The translations under genes were made by a program, and so were the position numbers. A stretch of DNA of 48,290 nt from Lactobacillus kefiranofaciens. Lineage in GTDB: Bacteria; Bacillota; Bacilli; Lactobacillales; Lactobacillaceae. Under the pieces are notes generated by a model. It was given only the letters and a program-made list of their open reading frames with translations. It did not search any database and had not been told where the DNA came from. The DNA lies in NCBI RefSeq assembly GCF_900103655.1, contig NZ_FMXC01000016.1, forward strand, positions 1-48,290, in the 5' to 3' direction. Shown here piece after piece: positions 42,772-48,290 of this stretch. The number at the start of each line of letters is the position of its first letter. Position 1 is the first letter of the stretch.

Positions 42772-45435
42772 CTACTTTGCATCATACCAATTGTGTCCCC
42801 AGCCAGAATCAGCAATCAGTGGCACATCAAGTTTAACTGCTGATTGCATAACTTCAGGGACAATCTTTTTAATCGTTTCTAGTTCATCCTTTGGCACATC
42901 GAAAATCAATTCATCGTGCACCTGTACTACCATCTTGGTCTTCAGATGAAGTTCATCCAGCTTCTTTTGCATATTGATCATCGCAATCTTGATGATATCG
43001 GCCGCTGAACCCTGAATTGGCGAGTTAATCGCGGTTCTCTCGGCAAAAGCACGGACAGTGTATTTCTTAGCATGAATATCGGGCAAATATCTGCGCCGGT
43101 GCATGATCGTTTCAGCATAGCCCTTGTCGCGTGCCTCTTGCACAGCCTTATCCATATAGTCCTTAATTTGCGGATACTGTTCAAAGTAATTGTTAATAAA
43201 TTCTTTGGCTTGCTTTCTAGAGATACCTAAATTTTTAGACAAACCATAATCAGAAATACCATAAACAATTCCGAAGTTAACGGCCTTAGCATGTCGCCGC
43301 ATTAATGGAGTTACTTCGTCTGGTGAATCCAAGTGGAAAATCTTCATCGCCGTGTGCGAGTGAATATCATAGCCGGTCTTGAAGGCCTCTTGCATATGAG
43401 CATCCCCAGAAACATGAGCCAATACACGAAGTTCAACCTGTGAATAGTCACAAGAGAAAATATAACCATCAGGGTCGGTTGGCACAAAGGCCTTTCTGAT
43501 TTGCTTACCTTCCTCAGTACGCGTTGGAATATTTTGCAAGTTAGGATCAACACTAGATAAACGTCCGGTTGCCGTTAAAGTCTGCAAGTAACGCGTATGT
43601 ACGCGACCATCAGGTTGGATGACATCAAGCAAACCTTTAACATAGGTTGACTGAATTTTGGCAATCTGACGATAATCCAAAATCTCACTGACAATTGGAC
43701 TTTGCGTCTTCAATTGATCAAGCACCTCAACCGAAGTTGAGTAACCTGTTTTGGTTTTCTTTAAAACTGGCAAGTTTAATTTTTCAAACAAGATATGGCC
43801 TAATTGCTTAGGTGAATTCAAATTAAAACGTTCCCCAGCTTGCTGGTAAATCTTGTCTTCCAGTTCTTTTAACTTAACGGCAAACTCATTCTGCAACTGA
43901 ATCAAGGTGCTGGCCTCCACCTTCATGCCATTCATTTCCATTTTAGCTAAAACGCGAGCCGTTGGAATCTCAATTGTATCAAACAAGTCATCTTGTTCAT
44001 GTTCCTTCAACTTCTGCAATAGCGGTTCTTTTAATTTGGCGATGACATTTACTTTGGAAGCCAAGTGGTTGAATAAGTCATCGTCTTCATCTGGAACATG
44101 TTCACTCTTGCCTTTACCATAAACTTCGATATCGGTTTTAACAGAGTAATCACCATATAAATGCGCAATTTCGCCTAAATCATTGGAGTTGTTTTCATTA
44201 TTAACCAAGTATGAAGCTAAAAGCATATCGTAGTCCAAACCATGGGCATGAATGCCTAAGCGATTTAAACCAACCGTGGTCCGCTTTAAATCAAAGACAT
44301 TTTTCTTGATCTTTTCATCTTCCAAAAGATGCTTCAAATTGTCTTCACTAAGTAAATCGACATCCCTTGAAACGTAAATCTGATCATTGATCTTCAAGCT
44401 AAAGCCGACAAAATCCGCTAAATGATAGTTGGCACCGAGCATGGCTAAGTAGAATTCAACTTGATCGTTTTCACTAGCCTTAATATCTTTAACATTTTGA
44501 TCATTTAAAACGGTATATTCAACTTTTTCCACTTCAGTAGCTGCTTGACCTTTGCCTGAAGCATTCAAGTCGGCCAAAAACTTACGAAAGTTCATCTGCT
44601 CGTAGAATTGGCGCAGTTTTTCATAATCAACTGGTTCACGCTTAACGTCGTCGATACCAATCGTTACTGGTGAATCACGATCAATGGTAGCTAGTTTCTT
44701 AGCTAAAAAGGCCTTATCCTTATCATTGATCAGATTTTCCTTCAACTTAGACTTCTTCATTTCATCAACATGTTCATAGAGATCTTCTACTGAACCATAT
44801 TTTTGAATCAAACGAGAAGCAGTCTTGGGACCAACCTTAGTGACACCAGGATAATTATCGGAATTATCGCCCATCAAGGCCTTCATGTCGATAAATTCAG
44901 TTGGGGTCACGCCATTAACTTCTTTCATGTGTTCTGGCGTATAGGCTTCAAGTTGAGAAACGCCAGATTTAGTTACTTCAACTGTTGTCTTATCTGATGC
45001 TAACTGAGTTAGGTCGCGGTCACCGGTAACTACAGTAGTAGTAAAGCCAGCATCTTCACCCTTTTGAACAAAAGTACCAATGATGTCATCGGCTTCATAA
45101 TCTTTTAGTTCATAGGTTTTAATACCCAAATCATGCAACAGTTCTTGGATATAAGGCATTTGTTCAAGCAATTCTTCAGGCGTTTTGGCTCGACCACCCT
45201 TATAATCACTGTACATCTTGGTCCTAAAGGTTACCTTGCCTGCATCAAACGCAACTAAGACGTTGGTTGGTTCAACATCTTTTAATAAGACGTCCAACAT
45301 ATTTTTAAAAGCATAAATCGCATTGGTATGCAAACCTTCAGGATTTTTGAAAGATTCTAGCTGACGATAAAGCGCATAAAAGGCTCTAAAAGCTACTGAG
45401 TTACCATCAATTAAAAGTAATTTTTTATCGGCCAT
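42772..45435 (-). CDS. polA: DNA polymerase I
   Basis: Repair and gap-filling polymerase. 887 aa: N-terminal 5'-3' exonuclease (about 1-290, with LLIDGNSVAFRAFYAL, YEADDIIGT, TGDRDLTQL, MGDNSDNYPGV), a degenerate 3'-5' exonuclease-like middle (about 310-480), where the D-x-E pair is not seen (VEFYLAMLGA), then polymerase motifs A (DYSQVELRVLAH), B (RRHAKAVNFGIVYG) and C (VQVHDELIF). Loss of proofreading in PolA is common in Firmicutes. First gene of a six-gene replication/repair operon. Confidence 0.98.
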   Translation of the reverse strand: MADKKLLLIDGNSVAFRAFYALYRQLESFKNPEGLHTNAIYAFKNMLDVLLKDVEPTNVLVAFDAGKVTFRTKMYSDYKGGRAKTPEELLEQMPYIQELLHDLGIKTYELKDYEADDIIGTFVQKGEDAGFTTTVVTGDRDLTQLASDKTTVEVTKSGVSQLEAYTPEHMKEVNGVTPTEFIDMKALMGDNSDNYPGVTKVGPKTASRLIQKYGSVEDLYEHVDEMKKSKLKENLINDKDKAFLAKKLATIDRDSPVTIGIDDVKREPVDYEKLRQFYEQMNFRKFLADLNASGKGQAATEVEKVEYTVLNDQNVKDIKASENDQVEFYLAMLGANYHLADFVGFSLKINDQIYVSRDVDLLSEDNLKHLLEDEKIKKNVFDLKRTTVGLNRLGIHAHGLDYDMLLASYLVNNENNSNDLGEIAHLYGDYSVKTDIEVYGKGKSEHVPDEDDDLFNHLASKVNVIAKLKEPLLQKLKEHEQDDLFDTIEIPTARVLAKMEMNGMKVEASTLIQLQNEFAVKLKELEDKIYQQAGERFNLNSPKQLGHILFEKLNLPVLKKTKTGYSTSVEVLDQLKTQSPIVSEILDYRQIAKIQSTYVKGLLDVIQPDGRVHTRYLQTLTATGRLSSVDPNLQNIPTRTEEGKQIRKAFVPTDPDGYIFSCDYSQVELRVLAHVSGDAHMQEAFKTGYDIHSHTAMKIFHLDSPDEVTPLMRRHAKAVNFGIVYGISDYGLSKNLGISRKQAKEFINNYFEQYPQIKDYMDKAVQEARDKGYAETIMHRRRYLPDIHAKKYTVRAFAERTAINSPIQGSAADIIKIAMINMQKKLDELHLKTKMVVQVHDELIFDVPKDELETIKKIVPEVMQSAVKLDVPLIADSGWGHNWYDAK

Positions 45436-45527
45436 ATTGTCTGCCCCTTTATTAAATAGTTCTTTTCTTACTTATCCATTTTACCAGTTTTAGTGCTATT
45501 CTTTCAGCCTGATGTTTTTAGACAAAA

Positions 45528-45552
45528 TAAAAAAGCACAGATGTGCTTCTTT
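45528..45552 (-). terminator. Rho-independent terminator of the SPFH gene
   Basis: Stem GAAGCACA / TGTGCTTT, 2- to 4-base loop, followed by T-rich sequence on the minus strand. It separates the SPFH gene from polA. Confidence 0.8.
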
Positions 45553-45560
45553 ATTCTAAA

Positions 45561-46439
45561 TTATTCTTCGTTTTTACCACTGGCATCCCAGACCTTCTTT
45601 AAAGCTGGAACCTTACCCAGATCGGTCATTTCATCTTTGCCTACAACAATCAAATTGTTAGGCCCTTGGGCCAACTGGTTGAAACTATCCAAACTTTGAT
45701 TTCTAAAGTAGCCTTCACCAGCCTTAGACAAAGCATCCTGCATCTTTTGGACACGGTAAGCATCAGCATCAGCCTGTGTCTTAACGGCTTCAGCATTAGC
45801 CTTAGCCGTAGCAACCAAGGCATCATTTTTAGCCTTAGTGGTCATTTCAATTGTTCTAGCTTCACCTTCGGCCTTGGCAATTGAGGCAGTCTTTTCACGA
45901 TCGGCCGTTAATTGCTTGTCCATGGCCCGTTGAATCTCAGGACTTGGCAACAATTCATCGACGTTCACCCGGACCACCTTGATGCCGTAGATATCAGTCA
46001 AATCGCCGGTAGCTACGAATAATTGATCGTTGATTTCTTTAGTAGAACCTAAAGCAGAGTTCAAATCCATTCGACCGATAATATCACGCAAGTGACCCCG
46101 GATTAATTGCACCATCGATTCAACTGAATCAGTGTTGTTGTAGAAGTAGCGGTATGAATCGGTTACCAAGTAGTTCAACGTCAAGGAAGTCGTAATCTCC
46201 GCATTATCCTTGGTAATAATTGAATACTTAGAAATCTCCAGTGGCTGCAAAGCAAGCGGCACCTTGCGAATTCTCTGGAATAATGGCCAAATAAAGATAA
46301 AACCAGCCTTCACAGTCTTAGAATACTTCCCTAAGGTTTCAACTAAACCTTCATTGTTCTGCGGCACGATTCTAAAACCACAACAAATGTAAGCAATGAT
46401 TAAAACAATAATTACACCTAGTAAAACTTTCGTAACCAT
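45561..46439 (-). CDS. SPFH/Band 7 (stomatin/prohibitin-like) membrane protein
   Basis: A 292-aa membrane-anchored scaffold of the stomatin type, possibly in functional microdomains. One N-terminal helix (about 4-22), then the SPFH domain: FRIVPQNNEGLVETLGKYSKTVKAGFIFIWPLFQRI, DNAEITTSLTLNYLVTD, and VDELLPSPEIQRAMDKQLTADREKTASIAKAEGEA, then a coiled coil (A-K-A-E-A-x-T-Q-x repeats). A partner NfeD protein, common next to SPFH genes, is not present. It starts 46 bases after the RelB gene and is likely co-transcribed. Function unknown. Confidence 0.9.
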   Translation of the reverse strand: MVTKVLLGVIIVLIIAYICCGFRIVPQNNEGLVETLGKYSKTVKAGFIFIWPLFQRIRKVPLALQPLEISKYSIITKDNAEITTSLTLNYLVTDSYRYFYNNTDSVESMVQLIRGHLRDIIGRMDLNSALGSTKEINDQLFVATGDLTDIYGIKVVRVNVDELLPSPEIQRAMDKQLTADREKTASIAKAEGEARTIEMTTKAKNDALVATAKANAEAVKTQADADAYRVQKMQDALSKAGEGYFRNQSLDSFNQLAQGPNNLIVVGKDEMTDLGKVPALKKVWDASGKNEE

Positions 46440-46485
46440 AATTATTACCTCAAACTAATTGTCTTTCTTATCAGCATTGAGTCGC

Positions 46486-46761
46486 CTAGCGACATCCCCC
46501 CAATAGATCTTCCCTTCCGGTGAGCGTATTAAGCCGTTCATCCAGGAGCTTAGCATATTCATACTTATTCATATGATCCAAATTATCCCACGCATTTGGA
46601 ATTTCAACTCTAAAAGGAATACCATTATGTAAAATAATTTGATCATAAAACATGTTAATCGCAGTCGCAGAATTCAAGCCTAATTGCTTCAAAATTGCTT
46701 CTGCCTTTTCCTTCTTCTCAGGATTCATTCTGACATACAGGCCTGTTGTCTTCTCTGCCAT
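46486..46761 (-). CDS. RelB/DinJ-family antitoxin without an adjacent toxin
   Basis: A 91-aa antitoxin-like protein. MAEKTTGLYVRMNPEKKEKAEAIL is a ribbon-helix-helix DNA-binding start typical of DinJ, and LGLNSATAINMFYDQIILHNGIPFRVEIPNA matches the RelB/DinJ consensus (toxin-wrapping segment beyond). ATG at 46761 has GGGAG 8 bases upstream. No YafQ- or RelE-type toxin follows: the next gene is the SPFH protein. The promoter region (46785-46830) is full of short AT palindromes (for example CATATGCATATG) suited to self-repression. Orphan status is inferred from this window only. Confidence 0.88.
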   Translation of the reverse strand: MAEKTTGLYVRMNPEKKEKAEAILKQLGLNSATAINMFYDQIILHNGIPFRVEIPNAWDNLDHMNKYEYAKLLDERLNTLTGREDLLGGCR

Positions 46762-46784
46762 CTCAATCACTCCCTTCTGAATTT

Positions 46785-46830
46785 ATGGATATTATATATC
46801 ATATGCATATCGTTTGTATATATTTTTGCA
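46785..46830 (-). promoter_or_regulatory. Promoter/operator region of the relB-like gene
   Basis: A TATAAT (minus strand, near 46787-46792) lies in a set of overlapping ATAT/GCAT palindromes, including CATATGCATATG. A -35 is weak. RelB-family proteins repress themselves through such palindromes, which would fit, but no footprint can be claimed. Confidence 0.35.
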
Positions 46831-46844
46831 AAATATTTTTAAAA

Positions 46845-46875
46845 TAAAAAGAGATCACCTTTCGGCAATCTGCTC
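46845..46875 (-). terminator. Rho-independent terminator of the helveticin-like gene
   Basis: Stem GATTGCC / GGTGATC (wobble pairs), GAAA loop, followed by TCTTTTTATTTT on the minus strand. Confidence 0.72.
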
Positions 46876-46883
46876 ATCTAATT

Positions 46884-47861
46884 CTACAAATCACTAATAT
46901 GGAAAACTTGATTTTCCAAAGTTCTTAAACTGAATTCACCATTCTTAATGTACTTTTGGTGGTAGGCAACCGTCAAATAAATATCATCTGGGGCATTAAC
47001 TTGGATGCTTTCTACTTCGCTGTAGCGATCTGGTAAATCAATGCCATCAATCATAGAGACATCCCAGTTGTTGCTATTAGTTTCGCCCCATGGGAACTTA
47101 ACAATCTTGCGCTTCCAGGTCGTTACCTCACCAGTTGTGTGGTTAATCTCTGGTGACAATTGGTTAGAAATATAAATATTCTTGTCATTGTCAATTGCAT
47201 AGCCTTGAACTGAATCAATTACTTGATCCTCTTCTTGGTTCGGTGCAACGCTTGGATGATCAAAATTATCAATATGAAATGCACTTAAGCAGTGCAAATC
47301 GGTGATTGGCGTATTCTTAGTACCATTTTCATCTAATTTTTGGTTAACTTCGTTCAGATCATACAAAGCAAAGTGACCAGAATCATCATTCCAAATAGCT
47401 GCAATCATAAAGTATTTACCATTTGGTGAAACGCAGGCCTCAACCCGGTGCAAGTGGTTGTGCCCATCATAAGGCACATCAGTTGCATGATTTAAATGGG
47501 ACAAACGTGGCAATTGCGTATTTGAAGTGTAGTTTTCGGACAATAATTTAGGATACTTTACCCTTGCAATTTGCGTCGTCCAGTTGCCTGAGTTCGGCTT
47601 AGCCCCAACAAAATATTCATCTTTATCGTTAGCAGGAATCCAAGTTTGCGTATGACCAAAGCCCGTCATTACTAAATGTGGTTCTGTATAATCAATATTT
47701 TTAGTTAAACCCTCATGTTTTCTATAAACTAAAACATCGTGTGCACTGTGCAGCAGCTGCAAAGCAAAAACGTGTTTATCCATAACTGCACCAACTTGAG
47801 CAACAACATTGTGCATCCCATTTAAACGATATACTAAGTCAGGCGTAATGTTCTTTACCAT
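46884..47861 (-). CDS. Helveticin J-family class III bacteriocin-like protein
   Basis: A 325-aa protein closely following the large heat-labile bacteriocin helveticin J (about 333 aa): shared blocks, in order, are GHTQTW, KYVYGLQL-like VFALQLLHSAHDVLVYR, QIARVKYP, PRLSHLNHATD, RVEACVSPNGKYFMIA, GHFALYDLNEVNQKLDENG, DSVQGYAIDNDKNIYISNQ, IVKFPWG and SEVESIQ. No signal peptide or membrane segment is seen, in line with the family, whose export path is unclear. The ribosome site is weak (GAAGA). No immunity or export gene lies beside it. Activity is not proven: family members are widespread in lactobacilli and many may not act as bacteriocins. Confidence 0.85.
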   Translation of the reverse strand: MVKNITPDLVYRLNGMHNVVAQVGAVMDKHVFALQLLHSAHDVLVYRKHEGLTKNIDYTEPHLVMTGFGHTQTWIPANDKDEYFVGAKPNSGNWTTQIARVKYPKLLSENYTSNTQLPRLSHLNHATDVPYDGHNHLHRVEACVSPNGKYFMIAAIWNDDSGHFALYDLNEVNQKLDENGTKNTPITDLHCLSAFHIDNFDHPSVAPNQEEDQVIDSVQGYAIDNDKNIYISNQLSPEINHTTGEVTTWKRKIVKFPWGETNSNNWDVSMIDGIDLPDRYSEVESIQVNAPDDIYLTVAYHQKYIKNGEFSLRTLENQVFHISDL

Positions 47862-47889
47862 TTTGATATCTTCTTTCTATTCAAACCGA

Positions 47890-47895
47890 ATTATA
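47890..47895 (-). promoter_or_regulatory. Possible -10 box for the helveticin-like gene
   Basis: TATAAT on the minus strand about 30 bases upstream of the start. No -35 resembles the consensus at 16-18 bases; the adjacent structured block may have displaced the original upstream sequence. Confidence 0.35.
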
Positions 47896-47929
47896 AAACC
47901 TAATAAAAACTAATATTCCTAATAGCTTT

Positions 47930-48221
47930 TATCATGTCTCACTCACTCTAGCTTTTGCTAGAGCGATTTTTTTAAGCGTTAAGCTCTGTGGGTACGGTTG
48001 AACGCGGCGCGGTTAATATTTCTATTACCCTATTAATAGGGACTGGCTTTGATCTGCCCCACATGAAGGTTCTTCGATTCTTGTTTTTCTTTAGCCTAGG
48101 AACATTCCCTAGCTCTAAGAATGGACTTAAAGTCCTTTGCGACATGTCCTCAGCTTAGCTGATAAAAGGAGAGGCATTCCGCCTTTCGCTTTGTGGCAGT
48201 CGACTTATTTAATAATTCTTC
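47930..48221 (-). ncRNA. Hairpin-dense, GC-richer block: possible omega-RNA/right end of a TnpB-type element
   Basis: This is the only stretch over 300 bases without a recognised gene (47862-48290). It is visibly more GC-rich than its surroundings and packed with short inverted repeats: CTCTAGC-TTTT-GCTAGAG (47946-47963), CCCTATTAATAGGG (48028-48041), CTTAAAG/TTTAAG and a CCTAGGAAC...CCTAGCT pair near 48100. On the minus strand it follows a short reading-frame end at 48222. IS200/IS605- and IS607-like elements have such a structured 3' RNA after tnpB. The upstream transposase is outside the window, so this is an inference. Confidence 0.38.
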
Positions 48222-48290
48222 TTAACTGGCAATTCTTTGATCAAGAATTGCTTTTACTTTTTTATATGGCGTATAAAGCGTAATTTCTTT
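48222..48290 (-). CDS. C-terminal end of an unidentified protein, cut by the window edge
   Basis: Reading inward from the last base on the minus strand gives 22 codons (KEITLYTPYKKVKAILDQR and 3 more) and then TAA at 48222-48224. Only this frame stays open over the full stretch. It may be the tail of a TnpB-like or other transposase given the structured block beyond, but no family motif can be recognised in so short a piece. Confidence 0.3.
   Translation of the reverse strand, partial: KEITLYTPYKKVKAILDQRIAS

Noticed and set aside
46440..46485. Truncated toxin downstream of the RelB-like gene
   Set aside because: Only 16 codons are open from the overlapping ATG and none resembles the YafQ or RelE start; kept only as a remark in the finding on the orphan antitoxin.
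47972..48145. A 57-codon open frame on the minus strand in the structured block
   Set aside because: It has an ATG, but the only SD-like sequence (GAGGAC) is 2 bases away, far too close. Composition is set by hairpins, and the translation shows no known motif. Better explained as structured RNA, though a short protein cannot be fully excluded.
1..48290. CRISPR array, rRNA or tRNA genes
   Set aside because: No regularly spaced direct repeats, and no conserved rRNA or tRNA sequence blocks were seen on reading either strand.

Overview
The window is a low-GC Firmicutes chromosome segment, almost certainly from a Lactobacillus of the acidophilus/helveticus/crispatus group. Reasons: AT-rich sequence with Shine-Dalgarno sites before nearly every gene, an L33 with a degenerate second cysteine pair, an L-2-hydroxyisocaproate dehydrogenase, a helveticin J-type bacteriocin gene, T-box leaders on tRNA-synthetase genes, and Lactobacillus-type secreted lipoproteins. 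The species cannot be fixed from the sequence alone.

Layout. 1-720 is the 3' part of an IS3-family (IS150-like) element. 739-2760 holds two related lipoprotein genes. 2878-6531 is miaA-ynbB-glnA, with a promoter and three inverted-repeat arms before glnA. 6595-8774 is an fthC-gluP-yqgQ-rhodanese operon plus rpmG. 8850-13641 has a class B penicillin-binding protein divergent from a large YfhO-type membrane protein. 13636-14663 has a cre-like palindrome and a BadF-type N-acetylglucosamine kinase candidate. 14898-16967 carries hicAB, hydroxyisocaproate dehydrogenase and greA. 17042-22032 is pheST under a Phe T-box, a cysteine-rich HxlR regulator and a TrmH methyltransferase. 22128-23940 (+ strand) carries acylphosphatase, a YidC insertase and a Pro-tRNA editing-like deacylase. 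23975-26243 is a two-component system. 26417-31356 is the conserved yqeG-yqeH-nadD-yqeK-rsfS-tmcAL-yceD run. Then come adenosine deaminase (+), infC-rpmI-rplT under an L20-type leader, an arylsulfotransferase-like exported protein, a small secreted protein, thrS under a T-box, the replication/repair run polA-mutM-coaE-nrdR-dnaB-dnaI, an SPFH protein, an orphan RelB/DinJ antitoxin and a helveticin J-like gene. The last 430 bases hold a GC-richer, hairpin-dense block that may be the end of a TnpB-type mobile element.

How it fits together. Most of the window is vertically inherited housekeeping: translation (pheST, thrS, infC, L20, L35, L33, rsfS, yqeH, miaA, tmcAL), replication and repair (polA, mutM, dnaB, dnaI), cofactors (nadD, coaE, fthC) and envelope (PBP, YidC, YfhO). 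RNA control is prominent, with two T-boxes and an L20 leader. Accessory material sits at the two edges and at a few islands (hicAB, secreted proteins, relB, helveticin-like gene).

Main points for a second look: the threonyl-tRNA synthetase appears to have lost all four editing-site residues; infC starts with ATA behind an excellent ribosome-binding site; three secreted proteins share a C-terminal G-x-W-Y module; glnA has an unusual three-arm repeat at its promoter; and the right end may encode a guide-like structured RNA. I found no CRISPR array, rRNA or tRNA gene.
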